Source: an uncultured Actinotalea sp.
GTDB taxonomy: Bacteria > Actinomycetota > Actinomycetes > Actinomycetales > Cellulomonadaceae
DNA length: 7,267 nt
Direction of reading: 5' to 3'
Assembly (NCBI RefSeq): GCF_946885855.1
Contig: NZ_CAMPHH010000175.1
Location: forward strand, 1-7,267
Part shown: positions 1 to 6,560 of the stretch, in pieces
How positions within the stretch are numbered: the stretch's first letter is position 1
Layout of the letters: the number at the start of each line of letters is the position of its first letter
Notes under the pieces: generated by a model
What the model was told of the DNA's origin: nothing
The model's input: only the letters and a program-made list of their open reading frames with translations
The model's database searches: none
Position numbers and translations under genes: made by a program

Positions 1-1377
1 GGCGGGTACGAGGCCGCGCTCGTCGCCCGGCGCGCCGGGGCGGACGTCACGCTCGTCGAGCAGCAGGGGCTCGGCGGGGCGGCGGTCCTCACCGACGTCG
101 TGCCGTCCAAGACGCTCATCGCGACGGCCGAGTGGATGACCATCGCGGAGCGCGCTCCGGAGCTCGGCATCCGCGACGCCGGTGTCCCGCTCGACGGGGC
201 GGCCGCGGCGCGGCGGGCCCACCAGGTCGACCTCGCCCGCGTCAACGCGCGCGTCGTCGAGCTCGCGGCGGCGCAGTCCGGCGACATCTGCGCCCGCCTG
301 GAGTCGGTGGGCGTCCGGGTCGTCGACGGCCACGGCCGCCTCGACGGACCCCAGCACGTCGTCGTCGACCGCGCGGACGGCGGGACCGAGACGCTCGACG
401 CCGACGTCGTGCTCCTGGCCACGGGCGCGACACCCCGCACGCTCCCGGACGCCATGCCCGACGGCGAGCGCATCCTCACCTGGACCCAGCTGTACGGCCT
501 CGGCGAGCTGCCCGAGCGACTCGTCGTCGTCGGCTCGGGCGTGACCGGCGCGGAGTTCGCCGGCGCCTACAACGCGCTGGGCTCGCAGGTGGTCCTCGTG
601 TCCTCCCGCGACCGCGTGCTGCCCGGGGAGGACGCCGACGCCGCGGAGCTCATCGAGGAGGTCTTCCGCCAGCGCGGCATGGAGGTCATGTCCCGCTCGC
701 GCGCGCAGTCGGCCGTCCGGACCGACGACGGCGTCCGGGTCACCCTCGCGGACGGCCGGACCGTCGAGGGCACCCACTGCCTCGTGGCGGTCGGCTCCGT
801 GCCGTCGACGGCGGGCCTGGGGCTGGAGACCGCCGGGGTGCGGACCACGCGCGCCGGGCACGTCGAGGTGGACCGGGTGTCCCGGACGAGCGCCCGCGGG
901 GTGTACGCCGCGGGCGACTGCACCGGCGTCCTGCCGCTGGCGTCGGTCGCGGCCATGCAGGGCCGGATCGCGATGGCGCACGCGCTGGGCGACGCGGTCG
1001 TGCCGCTGGACCTCCAGGTCGTCGCGGCGAACATCTTCACCGCGCCCGAGATCGCGACCGTGGGCGCGTCGCAGCAGGCGCTGGAGGAGTCCGGCGTGCG
1101 GTACCGGACCAGCACGCTCGAGCTCGCCCGCAACCCGCGGGCGAAGATGCTCGGCATGCGCGACGGCTTCGTCAAGCTCTTCGCGCACGCCACGACGGGG
1201 ATCGTGCTCGGCGGCGTCGTCGTCGCGCCCCGGGCGGGCGAGCTCGTGTTCCCCATCACCCTCGCGGTCGCCCAGCGCCTCACGGCCGACGACGTCGCGC
1301 AGTCCTTCACCGTCTACCCCTCGCTGTCGGGGTCGATCGCCGAGGTCGCCCGGACGCTGCACCACACGGAGGTCTGA
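1..1377 (+). CDS. lpdA: LpdA-like NAD(P)H-quinone dehydrogenase (5' partial)
   Basis: This is a two-dinucleotide-fold flavoprotein reductase of the lipoamide dehydrogenase/mercuric reductase family. 458 residues are visible; the start and the first glycines of the FAD-binding motif lie left of the window. Visible parts, numbered from the window edge: the end of the FAD motif (GGYEAA, 1-6), an ATG motif (LLATGATPR, about 138-146), the NAD(P) fold (VVVGSGVTGAEFA, about 175-187), the second FAD motif (VYAAGDCTG, about 301-309) and a C-terminal dimerisation domain from about 340. The active-site segment reads GGAAVLTDVVPSK, so both cysteines of the usual CxxxxC disulfide are replaced (Ala28, Val33). 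The C-terminal HP of true lipoamide dehydrogenases is YP (about 439-440). The same changes mark the LpdA group typified by Mycobacterium tuberculosis Rv3303c, which reduces quinones with NAD(P)H and is not part of the pyruvate dehydrogenase complex. The strand after the second glycine motif ends in SSRDR rather than an acidic residue, which may allow NADPH. The next gene follows after 4 bases and is probably cotranscribed. Family assignment is firm; the electron acceptor is inferred. Confidence 0.9.
   Translation, partial: GGYEAALVARRAGADVTLVEQQGLGGAAVLTDVVPSKTLIATAEWMTIAERAPELGIRDAGVPLDGAAAARRAHQVDLARVNARVVELAAAQSGDICARLESVGVRVVDGHGRLDGPQHVVVDRADGGTETLDADVVLLATGATPRTLPDAMPDGERILTWTQLYGLGELPERLVVVGSGVTGAEFAGAYNALGSQVVLVSSRDRVLPGEDADAAELIEEVFRQRGMEVMSRSRAQSAVRTDDGVRVTLADGRTVEGTHCLVAVGSVPSTAGLGLETAGVRTTRAGHVEVDRVSRTSARGVYAAGDCTGVLPLASVAAMQGRIAMAHALGDAVVPLDLQVVAANIFTAPEIATVGASQQALEESGVRYRTSTLELARNPRAKMLGMRDGFVKLFAHATTGIVLGGVVVAPRAGELVFPITLAVAQRLTADDVAQSFTVYPSLSGSIAEVARTLHHTEV
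1368..1372 (+). promoter_or_regulatory. Ribosome binding site of the MBL-fold gene
   Basis: GGAGG lies within the last codons of the lpdA-like gene, 9 bases before the ATG at 1382. It supports that start and translational coupling of the two genes. Confidence 0.7.
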
Positions 1378-1381
1378 GGTC

Positions 1382-2032
1382 ATGCCGCTCTCGCTCACCG
1401 TCCACGGGCACGCGTGCGTCCGGCTCGAGCGGGACGGGGCCGTCCTCGTCGTCGACCCGGGCTCCTACAGCGACCGGTCCGTGCTCGCGGACGCGGACGC
1501 CGTCCTCGTCACGCACGAGCACGCGGACCACGTGGTGGCCGCCGACGTCGCCGAGGCCCTCGCCGCGCGTCCCGGCCTGCAGGTGTGGGCCCCGGCGCCC
1601 GTCGTCGCGCACCTGACCGAGGCCGGTGCCGACGCGGCCCGCGTCCACGCGGTCGCGCCGGGCGAGGAGTGGGCGGCGGCCGGCTTCGCGGTGCGCTCCC
1701 TCGGCGGTACCCACGCCACGATCCACCCCGACCTGCCGCCGCCGGCGAACCTCGCCTACCTCGTCGACGGCGTGCTGCACCCGGGCGACTCCTTCACGGT
1801 CCCCGACGCGCCGGTTGAGGTGCTCCTGCTGCCCGTCGGCGGCCCGTGGATGAAGGTCGCCGAGGCGGTCGACCACGTGCGCGCCGTCCACCCGACCGTC
1901 GTCGTGCCGATCCACGACGCGGTCCTGTCCGAGGCCGGCCAGGGTCTCGCCGACCGTCTCGTCGGGACCCTCGGCGGGGCGCCGCAGTACCGCCGCCTGG
2001 CGCCGGGGGAGCGGCTCGCCGTCGGCGGCTGA
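1382..2032 (+). CDS. MBL-fold metal-dependent hydrolase (UlaG-like)
   Basis: This 216-residue single-domain protein has the metallo-beta-lactamase fold, of the short UlaG/YtnP-like type. The first strands carry HGHACVRLE (8-16) and VVDPG (23-27). The metal-binding motif HxHxDH is intact at 45-50 (HEHADH). Further likely ligands are His111 (GGTHATIH), Asp136 in HPGDS (133-137) and His178 in PIHDA, so a complete two-metal site is likely. There is no signal peptide, so it should be cytosolic. The ATG is supported by GGAGG 9 bases upstream and by the family's usual N-terminus, which starts directly with the first beta strand. It sits 4 bases after the quinone dehydrogenase gene and is probably in the same transcript. 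The substrate cannot be read from sequence. UlaG itself is an L-ascorbate-6-phosphate lactonase, but this subfamily is broad and most actinobacterial members are uncharacterised, so I do not transfer that function. Confidence 0.9.
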   Translation: MPLSLTVHGHACVRLERDGAVLVVDPGSYSDRSVLADADAVLVTHEHADHVVAADVAEALAARPGLQVWAPAPVVAHLTEAGADAARVHAVAPGEEWAAAGFAVRSLGGTHATIHPDLPPPANLAYLVDGVLHPGDSFTVPDAPVEVLLLPVGGPWMKVAEAVDHVRAVHPTVVVPIHDAVLSEAGQGLADRLVGTLGGAPQYRRLAPGERLAVGG

Positions 2033-2079
2033 CCCTCGCGCCGGGGCGGCCGCGCGCCGTCGGGGGCCGACTCCTGACC

Positions 2080-2099
2080 GGGCGAGCGCTCAGTCGCCC
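2080..2099. terminator. Possible hairpin between convergent genes
   Basis: GGGCGA (2080-2085) and TCGCCC (2094-2099) form a perfect 6-bp stem with an 8-base loop. It overlaps the stop codon of the leftward EEP gene and lies about 50 bases after the stop of the rightward MBL gene, so it could act in both directions. No T-run follows on either strand, so it is not a textbook intrinsic terminator, and in DNA this GC-rich such stems can arise by chance. The rest of the 57-base gap (2033-2089) holds only GC-rich sequence. Confidence 0.3.
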
Positions 2100-4054
2100 C
2101 GGGGCGCGTGCCTCAGGACGAGGGGCGCGTGGTCCGACCACGGCGTGGCAGGCAGGACGTCCAGCCGGTCCCCCTCGGCCCACCCCGGTCCCAGGACCCA
2201 GTCGATGCGGTAGCGCGGCTCCGGCGTCGGGCTCGTCAGCAGCGACGGGTCGCCGAGGGCGTCCTGGGCGCTGACGAACCCGGCGTCCTCGAGCAGGTCG
2301 AGCTCGGGCCACCCCGGCTCGGCGTTGAGGTCACCGCCGAGGACGCCGAGGTCGCCGGCCGTGAGGAGGCGCTCGAGCTGCTCCAGGCGGGTCGGGGTGT
2401 TGCGCTCGCGGTGCTGCAGGTGCACCGAGGTGTAGCGCTGGGGCACGCCGCCCACGTCCACGGTCGCGCTGATCGCGGACCGTTCCTGCGGCCCGGCGCC
2501 GTAGGGGAGCGCGTGCACGACGACGTCGCGCTGCGGCACGCAGGACAGGACGGCGTTGCCGAACTGGCGGTCCGCCGCCCGCGCGAAGGACACCTGCATG
2601 TCGAGGCGGTGGCCCAGCCACGTCGCCATGTCCGTCCCGCCCGCGAGCACCCAGCCGCGGGCGACCTCCTGGAGCAGGACCACGCACGCGTCCTGCTCCT
2701 GCACGGTGCGGGCGAGCTCCTCGAGCCGGACGTGACCGGCGGGGGTCACGCCGTAGTGGAGGTTCCACGACACGACGGTGACCTGCTCGCCGCCTGCGCG
2801 CGGGTCGTCGTCGGCCGGGGTCGAGCCGACGGTGGCGAGGGCCACCTGGGCGGTGCCGGCGACGAGCACGCCCACGCCGACGACGGTTGGCAGGCCCGGG
2901 CGGCGGGGGACCTCCCGCCGGTCGGGCTCCCCGCGCCGGTGCACGCCGGCGGCGCCGAGCAGCGCGGCGGCGGCACCGACCACGAGCGTGTGCGGGAAGG
3001 GCAGCGGCACGTCGTACTCGAGCTGGAAGAGCAGCAGCGGGAGGATCGTCGCGAGCCCGGCGGCGGTCGCCGTGAGGGCGGTCCGGTGCAGCGCGCCGGG
3101 GCCGGGCCCCACCCGGAGGGCCAGCGCGGCCTGCTGCGCGGCGAGCACCTGGACCGCGACGAGCACCACGAGCAGGAGCGGGCCGGTCAGCTGCAGCAGC
3201 GCGAGGGTCAGGACGGCGAGGACGACGGCGTCGACGACGGGGCGGGCGGCGTCGTAGCGCAGCGCGGAGCGCGACCAGCCCACGCGCGGTGCGCTCTCCA
3301 GCCCGATGAGCCAGGCCGCGACGAGCAGGCCCGCGCCGGTGACCGGGCCGGCGACCGCGAGCGGCAGGCCCGACTGCGAGGTCACCCACGCGACGTTCGC
3401 CAGCGCCATCGCGGTCAGGGCGAGCAGCAGGCCCACGGCCCCCAGGCGGCGCACGGGCGGCAGCGGCGCCGCGTGCGGCGTCAGGCCCGCCGCCTCCCGC
3501 CGGACCCGGAGGGCGGCGACGACCAGGGCCGCGACGACGAGGAGCGTCACCGCCCACCCGGCCGGGTCGGTGCGCCACACCGCGTCCCAGGTGGTCAGGA
3601 GCAGCTGGGCGCCCACGTGCAGCGCCAGGCCGAGGAGGACGGTGCGCAGCGCGAGGGGGCCGCCGCGCAGGCCCGCGGTCGCGGCGACGGCGGCGACGAG
3701 CACCCCGACGGCGAGCGCCACCGCCGCCAGCCCGACGACGACCCGGGGGGCGCCGGTGAGCTGCGGGAGCGCGAGCCGCAGGGCCGCCAGCACGAGCGCG
3801 CCGAGGACGAGCGTCCGGCTCCCGCTGCGGCGCGCGGCGAGCGCGAGGACCGCGAGGAGCGCACCGGGCAGGGCGTAGGTCAGCAGCGCCGTCCCGGCCG
3901 CCTCGACGACGCCGACGGCGAACGCCGTGTCGAGCAGCGGGCCGCTGGACCGCACCAGCTCGAGCGTGACGAAGGCCAGGACGGCGACGAGCAGGGCGTG
4001 CGCCGGGCCGGGCAGCGGGCCCGGGGTGCGAGGAGCGCCGTCGTCGGAGGTCAC
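2090..4054 (-). CDS. Polytopic membrane protein with C-terminal endonuclease/exonuclease/phosphatase domain
   Basis: This 654-residue protein has two parts. Residues 19-410 hold about 13 hydrophobic segments (near 19-36, 45-74, 81-98, 104-128, 135-155, 167-184, 204-224, 230-252, 273-289, 291-313, 325-345, 356-371 and 390-410). Residues 425-650 form an EEP (DNase I/sphingomyelinase-like) domain with all signature residues: Asn431 (SWNLHYG), Glu463 (LQEV), Glu524-Arg525, His545, Asp575 and Asn577 (GGDLNAEP), Asp618 (YRIDWVL), and Asp641-His642 (SDHAPL). It should therefore be a working Mg-dependent phosphoesterase. Arg-rich loops fall after the even-numbered helices (RRSGSR, RVRRE, HRRGEPDRREVPRR), which puts the N-terminus inside and the EEP domain outside the membrane. 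The start chosen is the GTG at 4054, which overlaps the Nudix stop as GTGA; a longer reading to 4138 would only add a Pro/Arg-rich leader lying inside the Nudix gene. The substrate is unknown: an envelope lipid or phosphodiester, or extracellular nucleic acid. It appears to be the last gene of the operon with the carboxylase and Nudix genes. Confidence 0.88.
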   Translation of the reverse strand: MTSDDGAPRTPGPLPGPAHALLVAVLAFVTLELVRSSGPLLDTAFAVGVVEAAGTALLTYALPGALLAVLALAARRSGSRTLVLGALVLAALRLALPQLTGAPRVVVGLAAVALAVGVLVAAVAATAGLRGGPLALRTVLLGLALHVGAQLLLTTWDAVWRTDPAGWAVTLLVVAALVVAALRVRREAAGLTPHAAPLPPVRRLGAVGLLLALTAMALANVAWVTSQSGLPLAVAGPVTGAGLLVAAWLIGLESAPRVGWSRSALRYDAARPVVDAVVLAVLTLALLQLTGPLLLVVLVAVQVLAAQQAALALRVGPGPGALHRTALTATAAGLATILPLLLFQLEYDVPLPFPHTLVVGAAAALLGAAGVHRRGEPDRREVPRRPGLPTVVGVGVLVAGTAQVALATVGSTPADDDPRAGGEQVTVVSWNLHYGVTPAGHVRLEELARTVQEQDACVVLLQEVARGWVLAGGTDMATWLGHRLDMQVSFARAADRQFGNAVLSCVPQRDVVVHALPYGAGPQERSAISATVDVGGVPQRYTSVHLQHRERNTPTRLEQLERLLTAGDLGVLGGDLNAEPGWPELDLLEDAGFVSAQDALGDPSLLTSPTPEPRYRIDWVLGPGWAEGDRLDVLPATPWSDHAPLVLRHAPRGD

Positions 4055-4572
4055 GGCAGCAGCCCGCGCAGGTCCGGCCACGCGGTGGCGAAGGCGGGCA
4101 GGAGGGGGCGGTCCGCCACCGCGTCGAGGCGCACCCACGCGACCGCGAGGCTCTCGTGGTCCGTCGGCCGGGGGTCGTGGGTCGAGGTCGCGCGCGCGAC
4201 GACGGTCGTGTAGCTCCAGGTGCCGTGGTCGAGCACCCGCGAGGTGAGGACGAGCACGCCCGCCGGGTCGATGCCCGCCTCCTCGGCGGCCTCGCGGACG
4301 GCGCCCTGCTCCGGACGCTCACCGGGGGCCAGGGCCCCGCCCGGGATGCCCCACGTCCCGCCCTGGTCGCTCCACACGGCGCGGTGCTGCAGGACGACGG
4401 CGTCGGCGCGACCCGCGTCGTCGGTGCGGAAGAGCAGCAGCCCGGCCGCGCCGTGCAGGCCCCAGTGCCGACGCCCGCACGCGCACTCGACCCAGCCGTC
4501 GCCCGGACCCCGCTGCAGGCCCGCAGGAGGGGAGGAGCGGTGCGGCCCCGCGGGGTCCGCGGGCCCGGTCAA
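4051..4572 (-). CDS. NUDIX hydrolase
   Basis: This 173-residue Nudix protein would hydrolyse a nucleoside diphosphate linked to another moiety. The Nudix box is complete from Gly79 to Ile101: GGALAPGE, then REAAEEAGI, with Glu94, Glu97 and Glu98 as metal ligands. It is preceded by the usual WGIPGG (74-79). A motif CACGRRHWG at 30-38, just before the first core strand, is seen to my knowledge in related actinobacterial Nudix proteins; whether it binds metal is unknown. The first 26 residues are Pro/Gly-rich and look disordered. The start is a TTG, 4 bases after the carboxylase stop. It is the only usable start: the next in-frame GTG is at residue 66, past the first core strands. A weak AGGG lies about 8 bases upstream, over the end of the carboxylase gene. 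The stop overlaps the GTG of the EEP gene (GTGA), so the two are translationally coupled. The substrate is not predictable. The presence of the gene is secure; the exact start is less so. Confidence 0.9.
   Translation of the reverse strand: MTGPADPAGPHRSSPPAGLQRGPGDGWVECACGRRHWGLHGAAGLLLFRTDDAGRADAVVLQHRAVWSDQGGTWGIPGGALAPGERPEQGAVREAAEEAGIDPAGVLVLTSRVLDHGTWSYTTVVARATSTHDPRPTDHESLAVAWVRLDAVADRPLLPAFATAWPDLRGLLP
4544..4565 (-). promoter_or_regulatory. Strong GC hairpin at the carboxylase/Nudix junction
   Basis: On the minus strand GGCCCGCGG, a 3-base loop ACC, and CCGCGGGGCC form a hairpin of seven unbroken G-C pairs, then a one-base bulge, then two more pairs. It begins 7 bases after the TTG codon of the Nudix gene and 11 bases after the carboxylase stop codon. 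It could attenuate transcription after the carboxylase gene, stabilise its 3' end, or limit initiation of the Nudix gene. No T-run follows. Its role is inferred from position only. Confidence 0.35.
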
Positions 4573-4576
4573 GCCC

Positions 4577-6436
4577 TCAGCCCTGCGCCGTGCCGTCGGA
4601 CGCGGTGCCGCCCGGGGCGCCGTCCGCGACCTCGGCGACGATCTCGCAGAGCGCGCTGCCCGCGCTCACGGTCGCCCCCACGACGGCGGACAGGCTGCGG
4701 ACCACGCCGTCGCGGTGGGCCACGAGCGGCTGCTCCATCTTCATCGCCTCGAGCACCACCACGAGGTCGCCCTGCGCGACCTGGGCGCCCTCGGCGACGG
4801 CGACCTTGACGATCGTGCCCTGCATGGGCGAGGTGAGGGCCGCGCCGTTGGACCCCGCGGGCGCTCCCGCGGCCCGGGCGCCGGCGGCCCGTCGCGGCCG
4901 GCCGGCGCCGCGGGGACCGGTGCTGCTCCGGCCGCCGCGGGCGAGCCCGCCGAGGCCTGCGGGCAGGACGACCTCGATGCGCTTGCCGCCCACCTCGACG
5001 ACGACGCGCTCGGTGGCCGGGGCGTCGTCGTCGGCCGTCGCGGCGGTGGCGCCGCCCTCGCGCAGCGTCGGGAGCGTGTCCGCGAAGTCCGTCTCGATCC
5101 AGCGGGTGTGCACGCGGAACGGTTCGGCCGGGTCGGCGGGGACGAAGTCGGGGGAGTCGAGCACGGCGCGGTGGAACGGGACCACGGTCGGGATGCCCTC
5201 GACCTCGAGCTCCCGCAGGGCCCGCCGGGCCCGTTCGACGGCCTGGGTCCGCGTCGCGCCGGTGACGATCAGCTTGGCGATCATCGAGTCGAACGCGCCC
5301 GAGACGGTGTCGCCCTCGACGACGCCGGAGTCGACACGCACGCCGGGGCCGGAGGGGAAGCGCAGGCGCGTGAGGCGGCCGGGCGCGGGCAGGAAGCCCT
5401 GGGCCGGGTCCTCGCCGTTGAGGCGGAACTCGAACGAGTGGCCGCGCACCGGCAGCTCGGTGTAGCCCAGCGGCTCGCCGGCGGCGATGCGGAGCTGCTC
5501 GCGCACGAGGTCGACGCCGGTCACCTCCTCGGTGACGGGGTGCTCGACCTGCAGGCGCGTGTTGACCTCGAGGAAGGAGATCGTGCCGTCCAGGCCGACG
5601 AGGAACTCGCACGTCCCCGCGCCGACGTAGCCGGCCTCGCGGAGGATCGCGGTCGAGGACTCGACCAGGAGGCGGTTCTGCTCGGCGGACAGGAACGGCG
5701 CGGGTGCCTCCTCGACGAGCTTCTGGTGCCGCCGCTGCAGCGAGCAGTCGCGCGTGGACACGACGACGACCGTGCCGTGCTGGTCGGCGAGGCACTGCGT
5801 CTCGACGTGGCGCGGGGAGTCGAGGTAGCGCTCGACGAAGCACTCCCCGCGGCCGAACGCCGCGACCGCCTCGCGGACCGCGGACTCGTACTGCTCGGTG
5901 ATCTCCTCGGCGGTCCGTGCCACGCGCAGGCCGCGCCCGCCGCCGCCGAAGGCCGCCTTGATGGCGATGGGCAGCCCGTGCTGCTCGGCGAACGCGTGCA
6001 CCTCGGCGGCGTCGGCGACCGGGTCGGGGGTGCCGGCGACCAGGGGGGCGCCGGCGCGCTGGGCGATGTGGCGCGCGGAGACCTTGTCCCCGAGCGCCTC
6101 GATCGCCGCCGGCGGCGGGCCGATCCACGTCAGGCCGGCGTCGATGACCGCCTGGGCGAACGCGGCGTTCTCGGACAGGAAGCCGTAGCCGGGGTGCACG
6201 GCGTCCGCACCGCTGCGGCGCGCGACGTCGAGCAGCTTGCCCATGTCGAGGTACGTCTCGGCGGCGCGGGTGCCGCCGAGGGAGAAGGCCTCGTCGGCGA
6301 GGCGGACGTGCTGCGCCTCCCGGTCGGGGTCCGCGTAGACGGCGACGCTGGCGATGCGGGCGTCCGCGCAGGCTCGGGCGACACGGACCGCGATCTCACC
6401 GCGGTTGGCGATGAGGACCTTGTGGATGTCGGGCAC
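4577..6436 (-). CDS. accA3: Acetyl/propionyl-CoA carboxylase alpha subunit (biotin carboxylase + biotin carrier)
   Basis: This 619-residue protein carboxylates its own biotin using ATP and bicarbonate and passes the carboxyl group to a separate beta subunit, giving malonyl- or methylmalonyl-CoA. The biotin carboxylase domain covers about 4-450: [13 protein letters not shown] at the N-terminus, [10 protein letters not shown] at 81-90, Lys118 and Lys160, the ATP-grasp glycine loop (FGGGGRG, 163-169), His210, Cys231 in [11 protein letters not shown], the catalytic block [14 protein letters not shown] (290-303) and Arg338 in GHSFEFRLN. All expected active-site residues are present. An Ala/Gly/Arg-rich linker of about 35 residues (495-530) leads to the biotinyl domain (about 533-602), with the EAMKM motif and biotin on Lys566. 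At 619 residues it is slightly longer than the roughly 590-600 usual in actinobacteria; the linker and a low-complexity tail account for this. The start is the GTG at 6436, the first possible one after an in-frame stop. The beta subunit is absent from the window. Acyl-CoA preference is set mainly by that beta subunit, so acetyl- versus propionyl-CoA is undecided. The symbol follows the mycobacterial maf-linked orthologue. Confidence 0.96.
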   Translation of the reverse strand: MPDIHKVLIANRGEIAVRVARACADARIASVAVYADPDREAQHVRLADEAFSLGGTRAAETYLDMGKLLDVARRSGADAVHPGYGFLSENAAFAQAVIDAGLTWIGPPPAAIEALGDKVSARHIAQRAGAPLVAGTPDPVADAAEVHAFAEQHGLPIAIKAAFGGGGRGLRVARTAEEITEQYESAVREAVAAFGRGECFVERYLDSPRHVETQCLADQHGTVVVVSTRDCSLQRRHQKLVEEAPAPFLSAEQNRLLVESSTAILREAGYVGAGTCEFLVGLDGTISFLEVNTRLQVEHPVTEEVTGVDLVREQLRIAAGEPLGYTELPVRGHSFEFRLNGEDPAQGFLPAPGRLTRLRFPSGPGVRVDSGVVEGDTVSGAFDSMIAKLIVTGATRTQAVERARRALRELEVEGIPTVVPFHRAVLDSPDFVPADPAEPFRVHTRWIETDFADTLPTLREGGATAATADDDAPATERVVVEVGGKRIEVVLPAGLGGLARGGRSSTGPRGAGRPRRAAGARAAGAPAGSNGAALTSPMQGTIVKVAVAEGAQVAQGDLVVVLEAMKMEQPLVAHRDGVVRSLSAVVGATVSAGSALCEIVAEVADGAPGGTASDGTAQG

Positions 6437-6441
6437 GGCTC

Positions 6442-6471
6442 ACCGTAACGTCAGGCGCTCCGGCCGTTCAC
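6442..6471 (-). promoter_or_regulatory. Candidate promoter of the carboxylase gene, possibly leaderless
   Basis: A TANNNT-type -10 box, TACGGT (6447-6442 on the minus strand), ends only 5 bases before the GTG at 6436. A weak -35 candidate, GTGAAC (6471-6466), lies 18 bases further upstream. Transcription would then begin at or next to the start codon, as in the leaderless mRNAs common in actinobacteria. Against this, GGTGAG overlapping the -10 box resembles a Shine-Dalgarno sequence, though only 2 bases from the GTG, which is too close to be ideal. The gene may also be read through from maf. Confidence 0.3.
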
Positions 6472-6485
6472 CCGCGGCACGGGTG
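6469..6485. repeat. Perfect 6-bp inverted repeat upstream of the carboxylase gene
   Basis: CACCCG (6469-6474), a 5-base spacer CGGCA, then CGGGTG (6480-6485). The palindrome sits in the maf-carboxylase intergenic region, 33-49 bases before the carboxylase GTG, and overlaps the candidate -35 box. It could be an operator, or as RNA a hairpin ending the maf transcript, although no T-run follows. The remaining intergenic sequence (6486-6560) shows nothing else I can support. Confidence 0.4.
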
Positions 6486-6560
6486 GCGGACCAAGACTGT
6501 GGGGATCGCACAACGGCGAGGCGTCGCTTTGTCGGTTGGCCCAGGGGCGCCGGGAGCGCG

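Noticed and set aside
132..1616. Arg/Pro-rich rightward frame crossing the lpdA-like and MBL genes
   Set aside because: It is out of frame with both intact genes and has the composition typical of off-frame GC-rich translation.
2108..4213. Long rightward open frame (701 codons) opposite the EEP and Nudix genes
   Set aside because: The translation is rich in Arg, Gly and charged residues with no recognisable domain. The opposite strand encodes complete conserved families over the whole stretch. Long antisense frames are expected at this GC content.
4220..6448. Long rightward open frame (742 codons) opposite the carboxylase gene
   Set aside because: It is a shadow of the carboxylase: low-complexity composition, no motifs, and the minus strand carries every biotin carboxylase landmark.
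6498..6512. TGTG-N7-CACA near the carboxylase promoter as a CRP/GlxR-type site
   Set aside because: The CRP-family consensus needs 8 bases between the half-sites and the flanking A/T pair. The spacing is one short and the flanks do not match.
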